Shown here: in pieces, positions 27,130-36,500 of the stretch
Layout: the number at the start of each line of letters is the position of its first letter
Numbering within the stretch: position 1 is the first letter of the stretch
NCBI GenBank assembly: GCA_016787545.1
Contig: JAEUUS010000013.1
Coordinates: 1-51,410 of the forward strand
Source of the DNA: Saprospiraceae bacterium
Lineage (GTDB): Bacteria > Bacteroidota > Bacteroidia > Chitinophagales > Saprospiraceae
Direction of reading: 5' to 3'
DNA: 51,410 bases
The notes under the pieces: generated by a model
Seen by the model: the letters and a program-made list of their open reading frames with translations, nothing else
What the model was told of the DNA's origin: nothing
Databases searched by the model: none
Position numbers and translations under genes: made by a program

Positions 27130-27308
27130 GATTATTCCGTTAAACGTGCCTTTTCTCCAAGCAGGCATCCAATTATTAAGCCAAAGAAAAGGTTTTCATT
27201 AAATTCTTCAGACATATTTTTGAGTCTTTCGACCTTTGCCTGCGATTCAGGGTTTCTGCCTGAAAATACCAGGCAAATACGCCCCTTTCTTTTTTCAACA
27301 CACATAGC

Positions 27309-28118
27309 ATGTTACAACTGCCACAATTAAAATATACAGATTCAGGCCATTTTTTCCTGATTGCCGGCCCTTGTGCCATTGAAGGCGAGCAAATGGCCAT
27401 GGATATTGCCGGTCAGGTAAATGAAATCTGTACCCGTTTGCAAATTCCCTATATTTTCAAAGGCTCTTACCGCAAAGCCAATCGAAGTAAAAAAGACTCG
27501 TTTACCGGCATAGGAGATGAAAAGGCCCTCAATATCCTCCGGAAAATCGGAGAACACTATCAGATCCCTACCACTACGGATATTCATACCGAGCCTGAAG
27601 CGGCAATGGCTGCGGCATACGTTGATATACTTCAAATCCCGGCGTTCCTATGTCGACAAACCAGTTTGTTGGTTGCGGCAGCACAAACCGGCAAAGTAGT
27701 AAACATCAAAAAAGGGCAATTTGTTAGTCCGGAGTCCATGCGTTTTGCAGCAGAAAAGGTTCAGGAAGAAGGCAATCCGCATGTCATGCTCACGGAACGT
27801 GGTACCACATTCGGCTATCAGGATTTGATTGTTGATTTCAGAGGCATCCCCACCATGCGGGCTATTGGCGTTCCGGTGGTGCTGGACTGTACCCACTCAC
27901 TTCAGCAACCCAACCAATCCAGCGGCGTAACCGGTGGTCGGCCGGCGCTGATTGAAACCATTGCCCGCGCAGGTATTGCTACCGGCGCCGATGGTTTATT
28001 CATCGAAACACATCCACGTCCGGCTGAAGCAAAATCGGACGGTGCTAATATGTTGCCGCTGAGCGAGTTGGAACGTATCCTGGAAAAACTTGTAAGGATC
28101 AGAAAAGCGATCCAATAA
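27309..28118 (+). CDS. kdsA: 3-deoxy-8-phosphooctulonate (KDO-8-P) synthase, metal-dependent type
   Basis: 269 residues. It condenses phosphoenolpyruvate with arabinose 5-phosphate to KDO-8-phosphate for the lipopolysaccharide inner core, in the cytoplasm. Motifs are IAGPCAIEG, FKGSYRKANRSKKDSF, LTERGTTFGY, DCTHSLQQPNQ and ETHPRPAEAKSDGAN. Cys22, His196, Glu233 and Asp244 match the metal ligands of the Aquifex enzyme (Cys11, His185, Glu222, Asp233) with a constant offset of 11. This marks it as the metal-requiring class rather than the E. coli Asn type. The MscS gene follows by 31 bp, probably in the same transcript. Confidence 0.96.
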   Translation: MLQLPQLKYTDSGHFFLIAGPCAIEGEQMAMDIAGQVNEICTRLQIPYIFKGSYRKANRSKKDSFTGIGDEKALNILRKIGEHYQIPTTTDIHTEPEAAMAAAYVDILQIPAFLCRQTSLLVAAAQTGKVVNIKKGQFVSPESMRFAAEKVQEEGNPHVMLTERGTTFGYQDLIVDFRGIPTMRAIGVPVVLDCTHSLQQPNQSSGVTGGRPALIETIARAGIATGADGLFIETHPRPAEAKSDGANMLPLSELERILEKLVRIRKAIQ

Positions 28119-28149
28119 CCCAACAAGTATTGCAAGCATAAACATTATC

Positions 28150-28953
28150 ATGAACACTAATATATTTCTTGAAAAAGCCATTGCCCTGGGCTGGGAATAC
28201 GGTCCAAAAACCTTGGCTGCGCTGGCCCTGTTGTTTGGCGGTTTATGGATTATCAGGCGTTTGAGCAATGGTTTTGAACTCTTTTTGAAGGCAAGGAAAG
28301 TAGACGAGGGACTAAGACCTTTTTTTACGTCTTTAGTGGATACCGGATTAAAAATCGCCTTAATCCTGATGGTTGCCGGGATGGTAGGTATTGCCACCAC
28401 GTCGTTTATAGCCATATTTTCTGCCATTGCTTTTTCGGTAGGTCTTGCCTTGCAGGGAAGTTTGGGCAATTTTGCCAGCGGGGTATTGATTCTGTTGTTT
28501 CGGCCATTCAAGGTGGGCGATTTTTTAACGGTTGCGGACAAATCCGGCAAGGTGGCAGAAATTCAAATCTTCAGCACCATTCTTAAAACTCCATCCGGCA
28601 AAAAAATCATCATTCCAAACGGAAAAATGACGGAAGGCCCTATAGAAAACATTGCCGACAGCACAGAGGTTCAAGCCGAAATAACACTCTTGCTGCACGG
28701 TAGCACGGCATTGGATAAAGTGCAGGTGGCAGCCCAGGAAGCCGCAGCTAAATGCCCCTTTGCCTTGCCCGACAGAGCTGTTGAGGTGAAAGTTGCCGGA
28801 ATTACCCGCGATGACATGAAAACGCAAGTGGCCGTGTGGACCATGGGGCAGCATTACGAAGACACGCTTAATCATTTTTACGAGGCATTGAGAAGCTCTT
28901 TTCAGGAAGCCGGCATTGAATTAGCCAAGGAACGACGAAAGGAAACGGTCTGA
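28150..28953 (+). CDS. Small-conductance mechanosensitive channel (MscS family)
   Basis: 267 residues with three predicted membrane helices (about 18-36, 60-82 and 86-117). The pore helix is recognisable as AIAFSVGLALQGSLGNFASGV, followed by the beta-domain opening FRPFKVGDFL and the segment IIIPNGKM. These are the standard marks of the minimal MscS type. It sits in the inner membrane and releases solutes on hypo-osmotic shock. It lies 31 bp downstream of kdsA and is probably cotranscribed. The C-terminal cytoplasmic domain is complete. Whether it is tuned for potassium or small solutes cannot be told. Confidence 0.93.
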   Translation: MNTNIFLEKAIALGWEYGPKTLAALALLFGGLWIIRRLSNGFELFLKARKVDEGLRPFFTSLVDTGLKIALILMVAGMVGIATTSFIAIFSAIAFSVGLALQGSLGNFASGVLILLFRPFKVGDFLTVADKSGKVAEIQIFSTILKTPSGKKIIIPNGKMTEGPIENIADSTEVQAEITLLLHGSTALDKVQVAAQEAAAKCPFALPDRAVEVKVAGITRDDMKTQVAVWTMGQHYEDTLNHFYEALRSSFQEAGIELAKERRKETV

Positions 28954-29042
28954 CCGGATAAGTTGTTAACCTTTTTTTAAGCGCTTCTGCAAAACGAGGG
29001 CAATGCCTGAACTTTCGTGACGTTTGTATAAAGAAAGGTCTA

Positions 29043-29060
29043 AGAGCATGTTGATGCTCT
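29043..29060 (+). promoter_or_regulatory. Perfect hairpin in the leader of the OmpA/propeller gene
   Basis: AGAGCAT, loop GTTG, ATGCTCT: a 7-bp perfect stem 61 bp before the ATG at 29122. No T tract follows, so it is not an ordinary terminator. It could be an operator half-site pair or a leader RNA hairpin. Confidence 0.3.
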
Positions 29061-29121
29061 AAACCATTGTCCTTTCACAAAATCAACTGTAGCCATCACC
29101 TTTTTCATTATTGAGGAATCC

Positions 29122-31182
29122 ATGCAAAACAAGTTAATCCTGCTGTGCACTCTGCTTTTGTTGTCCATTTCCCTGTCAGCCCAGGGATCAGGTTCTTCCA
29201 AAAGCAAATCCAAAGACCGGTTTCGGGAAAAGGATGATCGTCGTTACCCAGTACAGATTGTGAATGCCAAAGAACTCAATCAACCAGGCACGGATTATGC
29301 TCCGATGTATTACGACAATGGCATTCTGTTCGTTTCGGCGCGCGGCAAAAAAGGGCCTCGCAATGAGCGCACCGGAGAAGCTTTTGAAGCGCATTATTTA
29401 TCCACTTTCGACAGGCTTGGTGCTTTGGTCGTTCCGGAGGTATTTGAATTCAATGCTGGCAAAAAATCGGATTTCCATGAAGGCCCGGTTGCTTTTACCC
29501 GTGATTTCAAAATGGCATTTGTGACTCGTAACAACAACGACAATGGCATATTACGTGGCGGGAAAGGCGGCAGAGCTTCCATGAAAATTTACCAGATGGA
29601 ATACGGGTTTCCAGACTGGACGCCGCCCATTGATTTGCCTTTCAATAGCGATGACTACTCTTGTATGCATCCCAGTCTCAGTGTAGATGAAAAATGGTTA
29701 TTTTTTGCTTCCGATATGCCCGGTGGCAGCGGAGGTTTTGATTTGTATGCTGTGGAGCGTCTGGGTAACAATAAATGGGGAGAACCGGTGAACCTTGGGC
29801 CGGCAATCAATACTGAAAAACAGGATTTATTCCCCTTCATGAGTGAATATGGCTCCTTGTTTTTTGCATCCAATGGCCGTTCCAACAGCATGGGTGGCAT
29901 GGACATCTATTTTGTAAACAATCCGCTCAAAAAGGAAGATGAAAAGGAAGTCGTAAACCTTGGAGAACCATTTAATACGCCTGAGGATGACTACAGTTTC
30001 ATCACCGATCCGGATGGGCACAACGGTTATTTTGCCAGTACGCGCAAGGAAAAAAACTATGGCAAAACGGACATTTATTCATTTGTTGCACCAAGGGGGC
30101 TGGAAGGCACCGGAAAACCGGAAACCAACACAGCCCGGATAACGGTGATTGATGACAAAACCGGACTCCCCTTACAAGGTGCAGAAATCCGCATTTTCCA
30201 ACCAACGGATGATGGATTCATTTCCGGCAATAACGACTTTTACGACTTTGATTATGAGCCAGATCCGGACAGGCCGGACGTTTTTTCCTTTAAATTAGTG
30301 CGAAAAGATGCCAAAGACATGGGCAAACCGGATTTATACTCCAATGCCGAGGGCGGGGCACAAACAGATTTTACCCGTTATCGCAATTACCTGATTATGG
30401 TTAGCGCCAAAGGATACACTTCCCGTGATCGTTTTATGGTGGTTGATTCTGATGATGAATTAACCCTTTACTTTAAAATGAAAGAATCGCCTCCCTGTCT
30501 GCGTGCCGGAGGTATCGTGCTAACCACAGAACACAATACGCGTATTGCCAATGCGAGTGTCAGGTTTGAGCACCGTTCGAGCGGGGCGGTTGAAACTGCC
30601 CGCACCACACGCAACGGCGAATTTGATGTTTGCCTCTCACGGGAAGGTGAGTGGATTGCCAAGGTGGAAAAGAACGGTTTCCGTGCTGAAACTTTCCGTG
30701 TAAATGCCTCAAAAGGCGGCAACTCCAACGATGAAGTGCGACTAAAACCGCTAACAGAGGGTCTGACGGTGGCAGAAACAATGCCGCTGGCAAACGGATT
30801 GCTGGAAGGCTCCATGTTCATCCTTGACAAGATATTTTATGAAAAAGACAAAGCGACTTTGAATCAGGGCGCTGTTAGGCACCTGGAAGCCTGGTTGGAA
30901 CATATGCGCAATTATCCGGAAATGGAAATTGAGATTACAGCGCATACGGATGTACGTGGCGATGAACGCATGAACATGGAACTGACAGAACAACGCGCTA
31001 AAAATGCCAAGATATTTCTGGTTGCCAAAGGCATTGAAGAAACCCGCATCAAAGCCACGGGCAAAGGCGAGTTACAGCCGCGCAATCATTGCGTAGAAAG
31101 TGCAGAATGTTCTGATGAGGAACATGAGCAAAACAACCGTTTGGAAATCAAGATCAAACGACTCGGTCCGCCAAGAACGTGA
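29122..31182 (+). CDS. OmpA-family protein with PD40 beta-propeller and CRD domains
   Basis: 686 residues with an ordinary signal peptide (1-20, LSAQ) and no lipobox. A basic linker (GSSKSKSKDRFREKDDRR) precedes a PD40 propeller (about 45-335; HPSLSVDEKWLFFASDM, LFPFMSEYGSLFFASNG). Two carboxypeptidase-regulatory-like folds follow (about 340-460 and 465-555). A C-terminal OmpA domain (about 575-686, IFYEKDKATLNQGA, TAHTDVRGDERMNMELTEQRAKNAK) binds peptidoglycan. It is a paralogue of the PorE-like protein at 20789-22852 but lacks the TPR part and the lipid anchor. It is probably a periplasmic link between the outer membrane and the cell wall; a T9SS role is possible. An inverted repeat array begins 4 bp after the stop. 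Confidence 0.87.
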   Translation: MQNKLILLCTLLLLSISLSAQGSGSSKSKSKDRFREKDDRRYPVQIVNAKELNQPGTDYAPMYYDNGILFVSARGKKGPRNERTGEAFEAHYLSTFDRLGALVVPEVFEFNAGKKSDFHEGPVAFTRDFKMAFVTRNNNDNGILRGGKGGRASMKIYQMEYGFPDWTPPIDLPFNSDDYSCMHPSLSVDEKWLFFASDMPGGSGGFDLYAVERLGNNKWGEPVNLGPAINTEKQDLFPFMSEYGSLFFASNGRSNSMGGMDIYFVNNPLKKEDEKEVVNLGEPFNTPEDDYSFITDPDGHNGYFASTRKEKNYGKTDIYSFVAPRGLEGTGKPETNTARITVIDDKTGLPLQGAEIRIFQPTDDGFISGNNDFYDFDYEPDPDRPDVFSFKLVRKDAKDMGKPDLYSNAEGGAQTDFTRYRNYLIMVSAKGYTSRDRFMVVDSDDELTLYFKMKESPPCLRAGGIVLTTEHNTRIANASVRFEHRSSGAVETARTTRNGEFDVCLSREGEWIAKVEKNGFRAETFRVNASKGGNSNDEVRLKPLTEGLTVAETMPLANGLLEGSMFILDKIFYEKDKATLNQGAVRHLEAWLEHMRNYPEMEIEITAHTDVRGDERMNMELTEQRAKNAKIFLVAKGIEETRIKATGKGELQPRNHCVESAECSDEEHEQNNRLEIKIKRLGPPRT

Positions 31183-31186
31183 TCGG

Positions 31187-31296
31187 GGACGTTGGACTAT
31201 TGGACGTTGGACTATTGGACGTTGGACTATTGGCCATACAGTCCAATGTCCAAAAGTCTAACATCTAATGTCCAACAGTCCAATAGTCCAACGTCC
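31187..31296. repeat. Inverted pair of 15-bp tandem arrays
   Basis: Three perfect, abutting copies of ggacgttggactatt (31187-31231) are followed after a few bases by a diverged array of the opposite strand. The array ends with an exact reverse complement of the unit, aatagtccaacgtcc (31282-31296). Between them are partial words (gtccaatgtcc, gtctaacatc). In RNA this would form a long imperfect hairpin just after the OmpA gene. The layout is the same as in the array at 2698-3020, but the word is different. Confidence 0.88.
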
Positions 31297-31367
31297 TCAC
31301 TCCGTCTCCGTTTTGTCAAATAATGCAGTTGAGGCGAACGAAATGAGCCTTTTTGGGTTTAATAGGC

Positions 31368-31375
31368 TATCTTTG
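31368..31375 (+). promoter_or_regulatory. Promoter -7 element (TATCTTTG) of the metallophosphatase gene
   Basis: Exact TAnnTTTG match 33 bp before the ATG at 31409. It lies inside the longer possible reading frame starting at 31268, which argues that translation begins at 31409. No TTG was seen at the ideal distance upstream. Confidence 0.45.
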
Positions 31376-31408
31376 CCTGCTATTCGAACAAAAACGCTCC
31401 GTCCAATC

Positions 31409-32545
31409 ATGCTTTTGCGTCTCTTTCCCTTTTTATTATTGGGTATACCGGCATCTCTCATGGCGTTCAACGTTGAACCCAATGATGCTTCCCGGGCGGA
31501 TACCGATGGCCCGCATGTATTTTATCGAGGCAATAAAATACAGGTTAAATACGTGTTTCGCAGAGACACCGGAGTAGTCAGCAAAACCCTGGAATATACC
31601 AACAAAAAAGAGATTTCTCTTACTTGTCAGGTACCCAAAACAGGGGATTCTTTTTCTTTTTTGTTAAAGGAGGAGCTTCAAAACGAAGCCTGTTTTTACC
31701 CGGCCGCGCCTCGTATGCTGGCCCTTTCAGACATCGAAGGTGATTTCAAAGCTTTCAAAACGATCTTACAGGGAGGGGGTGTAATTGATGAATCCCTTAA
31801 CTGGCAATTTGGGAACGGACATGTTGTGCTGCTGGGCGATTTTTTTGACCGTGGTTTGCAGGTTACGGAATGTTTATGGCTGATTTACAAATTGGAATCG
31901 GAAGCCGAAGCGGCCGGCGGTAAAATCCACTTTATTCTGGGCAACCATGAAATCATGAATCTTCAGGGAAATACAGCGTATGTGCGGCGAAAATACCTGG
32001 AAAATGCCCGGTTGATAGGTGAGGATTTCACAACATGGTTCGACCGAAATTCAGAATTGGGCAGGTGGCTGCGGACGAAAAATGCCGTAGAAAAAATAGG
32101 CGACTATGTTTTTTGCCATGGAGGAATCAGCCCTGAGCTGGCTCAAACTCGCCTGAGTCTCACCGAAATTAACAAGATTAGTCGGCAACACCTGGGCAAG
32201 CCCCAGGATGAGATTTTAAGTGATGCTGCAAAAGCTATTTTTGATCTCCAAACCGGCATTTTTTGGTATCGCGCTGCGGCCAAAAATCTTGCCTCCGATG
32301 CAGAAATCACCTATGTCCTGCAGTTTGCAGGCGCCAAACGAATGGTGGTTGGGCATACGCTCCAACCGGATCTCACTGCGTTATACAATGGAAGGGTTAT
32401 CTGCATCGATCTTTATCACGAGCAGAATTTGAGGGAGGGGTTCATGAAAACCTTGTTTATTGAAGATGGGTTTTGCTATGTGATCAATCATCTGGGGGAA
32501 AAGTCGTCTTTGTTTAGCGTTTCTTTCCCCAGAAAATCAGAATAA
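31409..32545 (+). CDS. Exported metallophosphoesterase (Shewanella-like phosphatase type)
   Basis: 378 residues from the ATG at 31409, chosen because it starts a clean signal peptide (MLLRLFPFLLLGIPASLMA) and lies downstream of a -7 promoter element. A longer frame from 31268 runs through the repeat array and is unlikely. The PPP-type metal-site motifs are all present: DIEGDF (108-113), GDFFDRG (143-149), GNHEIMNL (178-185), HGGIS and VGHT. It probably removes phosphate from a protein or small-molecule substrate in the periplasm, as expected of Shewanella-like phosphatases. The last 9 bp overlap the 3' end of the convergent kinase-like gene. Confidence 0.87.
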   Translation: MLLRLFPFLLLGIPASLMAFNVEPNDASRADTDGPHVFYRGNKIQVKYVFRRDTGVVSKTLEYTNKKEISLTCQVPKTGDSFSFLLKEELQNEACFYPAAPRMLALSDIEGDFKAFKTILQGGGVIDESLNWQFGNGHVVLLGDFFDRGLQVTECLWLIYKLESEAEAAGGKIHFILGNHEIMNLQGNTAYVRRKYLENARLIGEDFTTWFDRNSELGRWLRTKNAVEKIGDYVFCHGGISPELAQTRLSLTEINKISRQHLGKPQDEILSDAAKAIFDLQTGIFWYRAAAKNLASDAEITYVLQFAGAKRMVVGHTLQPDLTALYNGRVICIDLYHEQNLREGFMKTLFIEDGFCYVINHLGEKSSLFSVSFPRKSE

Positions 32546-33574
32546 GTTATCTCCCATTGCTTCAAACAGTTGCAACTGATTTCTGGCGCGCACGAGGTTA
32601 TGTTCCGGGTAAACTATTTTGTAATAAACATCTCCCGCAATCCAGTCGGTGAGAAAACGAAGCGCCTGCTCTCCAATGATCCAGGCGCCGCCGGCCAGCA
32701 AATGTTTTCGTTCGATTGGGGTAATGAAATCACCCGTCTGGGATAAAAAACCATCCAGGAGGGCTTGGAGCATCTCCACCCTGATGGCGGGTTCTTCAGT
32801 TGCATCTTCTGTCAAATTTGGTACAAATGTGCGCACCATATCACCAAAATCCGAGAGTAGGGTACCCGGCATAACTGTGTCGAGATCAATGACCGCCAGG
32901 GCTTTGTGGGTGTTTTTACAAAACAAAACATTGCCAGCTTTGGTGTCATTGTGCGCTACCCTTAACGGCAAGTCTCCGGATCGTTTTAACTGACTGATCA
33001 GATCAAATAAGGGTTTTGCCCTAAAAAGGGCGTCTACCTCCCTTTTAACCCCTCCTACCCTGCTCACAGGATCTTTTTTTACAACTTCCAGAAATACCTG
33101 CCAGCGTTGATCGGTATCGTGAAATCCAGGTATGGTTTCAGCAAGTGTGTCTGCCGGAAAATGTCTCAACGCGCGCGCAAACGCCCCATATGCACTTGCC
33201 GCCTCCTTTGCCAATTCAGGCGAAACCAGCCCCTCCGTTGTATAGGAATTTTGAATAAAAGGGAATGCCCTCCAATAATTTCCTTGATTATCCTGTACCA
33301 GATATCTGCCATCCCTGTCTGGTATTGGTTGCGGAACCTGTAAGGGATAATCCGGTTGATTAGCCAGATAGGTGCATACTTTTACGGTATTCTCCATCAC
33401 CCATTCCGGTTTTTTAAACACCTGGTGATTCAAACGTTGCAAAAGGATACTCCCGGGATGATTATCTTTCTGGTAGTCAACCCGATAGGTATCATTGATA
33501 TTCCCCTGACCAATGGGAATTGGCAAAGTAATTGATTCGTAATCAATGAATTGCGCAGCGATTCGATCAAGCAT
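32537..33574 (-). CDS. Aminoglycoside-phosphotransferase-fold kinase, N-acetylhexosamine kinase-like
   Basis: 345 residues. It has the kinase-like fold of the APH/choline kinase superfamily, with a nucleotide loop GQGNINDTY (22-30), a catalytic loop HNDTKAGNVLF (208-218) and a metal-binding segment IDLDTVMPG (229-237). The HNDTK...IDLDTVMPG pair closely matches the N-acetylhexosamine 1-kinase (NahK) type, so phosphorylation of GlcNAc/GalNAc or a related sugar is likely but not certain. It is cytoplasmic. The gene begins 4 bp after the BNR-repeat gene on the same strand, so they are almost certainly cotranscribed. Its 3' end overlaps the metallophosphatase gene by 9 bp. Confidence 0.82.
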   Translation of the reverse strand: MLDRIAAQFIDYESITLPIPIGQGNINDTYRVDYQKDNHPGSILLQRLNHQVFKKPEWVMENTVKVCTYLANQPDYPLQVPQPIPDRDGRYLVQDNQGNYWRAFPFIQNSYTTEGLVSPELAKEAASAYGAFARALRHFPADTLAETIPGFHDTDQRWQVFLEVVKKDPVSRVGGVKREVDALFRAKPLFDLISQLKRSGDLPLRVAHNDTKAGNVLFCKNTHKALAVIDLDTVMPGTLLSDFGDMVRTFVPNLTEDATEEPAIRVEMLQALLDGFLSQTGDFITPIERKHLLAGGAWIIGEQALRFLTDWIAGDVYYKIVYPEHNLVRARNQLQLFEAMGDNLF

Positions 33575-33578
33575 ACGA

Positions 33579-36500
33579 TTATTTTATTCGAATCAGGTCC
33601 ACCCCTGAATTGCGCACCATTTGATTGAGTGCCGGCAGTTCTTTTTCTTTTATAGCTTGCCAAATACGGAGCTGTTCATCCGTTAACCGGAACAATAAAT
33701 CACGCACTTCTATGGCTTGCTGGGTTGGAGGGAAATCTCCCTCAACGGTTTGTCCCATGAGATTTGCTAATTTATCATTCAGCCGAACCGGGAAATTTAA
33801 CGGATCCTGGCTGCTCCGGCTTTTGGTTTGATACAGCGCTTCTTCCACACGGGTCATACTGGAATCCATTTTTGCTGCCATTGCTTTAATGGCCTTGAAC
33901 GTCTCTCCTTTGGGCAAATCAGAGGTGATAGCCTGTATTTGTGTCCGAACTTTCCGAATTTCCTTGATCGCACGGTGTGCTTCAGTCAATTTGGCGCTTA
34001 CGGATTGAACAAAGGCAAATTGCTCCTGAAAAACCTGACTGCTTACACCAGACCGGGGGTCTGGTAATATAGTAAAGGGTTGTTCCTCGGTTTTTCCGGC
34101 TGCAGTAATCCGTACCTGATAAGCGCCCGGAACAGCCTTTGGCCCCTCCAGATCATAACTCCAAAGAATCATTCCTTCAAACTTTTCTGCATCCGGGTAC
34201 CGGTGATTCCAGGTAAACACATTGCCGCCAGCTTTCAAATCAGCTAACTTCCCACCTTTATGCTCCCAATTGGACGGCAGATTTTGATTGGAAAACAATT
34301 TGATCGTGTCGCCATCTGCTTCTAAAATAGCAATGGTCACGGTATCCTTCTCTGAAGGTTTTTGTTGCAAAAAATAGTGAACCACTGCTCCATTCGCATG
34401 ATTTTCTCCACTGGTTTTGGAGCCTTTCATGGCGCCGCCCCTCATTCGGTAGGATGCAGCTGGTTGAAAAACATGCAGGGCTTTTTTTGAAAGATCACCC
34501 TTGGACAAAAAATCCGGGGCGGCCTGAATCTGATGTAAAGGCGTTAGATCATCGATCATCCAGAAAGAGCGCCCCTGGGTAGCTACAATCAGGTGATTTT
34601 CTTTGATCGTCAGGTCAGTAACCGGCACCACAGGCAGGTTGAGTTGAAATTTTTGCCAACTTTTCCCGTCTGTAAAACTCAGGTACATCCCCTGTTCGGT
34701 ACCGGCGTACAACAAACCAGGACGGACGGGATCCACCCGCACCACACGGGTAAAATCTTCAGAACCAATGCCTTCAGTGATACGCACCCAAGTTTTGCCA
34801 AAATCTTTGGTTTGGAAAATATAAGGCTGATAATCTCCCTGTTTATAACCGGTACAGGCCAGATAGCAGCCTCCATCTGTGTGTGGATCAGGTTCCAGGG
34901 AGTTGATCATCGTCCATTTGGGCAAACCTGTAGGTGTGACATTTTCCCAGGTTTTTCCGCCATTCCGGGTCAGGTGTACCAGACCGTCATCGCTTCCGGT
35001 CCAAATCAAATCTTTCACACGCGGACTTTCCGCAGCGGCGAAAATGGTGCAATAATATTCCACGCTGGTATTGTCCTGCGTAATAGGCCCGCCGGAAGAC
35101 TTTTGCCTGGTTTTATCATTTGTGGTGAGATCGGGCGAGATGGTCTCCCAACTTTGGCCTTCGTTTTTGCTTACGTGTAAATGGTTGGAAGCAGCGTAAA
35201 GTTTATTCGGATCATGGGGACTGAAAAACAGTGGATAGTTCCATTGAAAACGATATTTAGCATCTTCAGCGCCATGGCCCATATTATCCTCCGGCCAAAC
35301 GTTGATGGGGCGACTTGTTCTGTTTCGATGGTCCACTCTGCTCATAAAACCATGATACTCACCCCCATAAATGATGTCATTGTTTTCCGGATCCACAGCA
35401 ATATGTCCGCTTTCTCCTCCTGCTGTGGATTCATAATCCTTGTCTCCAATAGATCCACCATCGGTCCGGTGAAAAATACGCACGCTGCTATTGTCCTGCT
35501 GCGCGCCATAAATGCGAAACGGGAAATGATTGTCGGTGGTTACACGGTAAAACTGGGCAGTAGGTTGGTTATGGTAGGTACTCCAGGTTTCGCCGCCATC
35601 ATAACTCACCTGTGCCCCGCCATCATCGCCAATGATCATACGTTTGGGGTCTTCCGGCGCTACCCAAAAATCGTGGTGATCGCCATGTGGGGCATATTTG
35701 GATTGGAAGGTTTTGCCGCCGTCCTTGGATTTGTGGTAGGCAACATTCATTACGTAAACCACCTCTTCATCTTTGGAATCTGCATAGATACGCGTGTAAT
35801 ACCAGGCTCTTTGTCGTAAATTCCGGTCGTCATTCACTTTTATCCATTTTTTCCCACCATCGTCTGACCGGAAAACACCACCTGTCTGACTTTCCATAAT
35901 AGCCCAAACCCGGTCTGGGCGAACAGGACTTACTGCCACACCAATGATCCCAAGGGTGTCTTTCGGCAGGCCTTCATTTGCGGTAAGGTCCACCCAGGTA
36001 TCGCCGCCGTCGGTACTTTTCCAGAGGCTGGATCCTGCGCCACCGCTCGATAAGTCGTAGGGGGTTCGGCGAACTTTCCAAAAGGAGGCATACACGATAC
36101 GGGGATTGCTTGGATCAAGGCACACATCTACAGCGCCTACATGTCCATTGATAAAATGGATTCGCTGCCAGGTTTTGCCACCATCACGGGTCCGGTATAG
36201 TCCGCGTTCTTCTGATGGTTTGAACAAATCGCCCAACACTGCTGCATACGCTATATCTGCATTGGTAGGATGGACCCGGATACGCGGGATGTGACGGCTG
36301 TTTTTCAAGCCCGAAAACTTCCAGGTTCGACCAGCATCTTCACTTCTCCACAGACCGGAGCCGGCACTTACATTCCCTCTAACGGTACATTCTCCGCCTC
36401 CCACATAAATCACATTATGATCAGACGGGGCCACTTCTATAGCCCCAATGCTGCCACCAAAGAATCCGTCGGAAATATTTTCCCAGGTACGGCCGCCGTC

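Noticed and set aside
31268-31408. N-terminal extension of the metallophosphatase
   Set aside because: It reads through the repeat array and the -7 promoter element. The ATG at 31409 begins a typical signal peptide.
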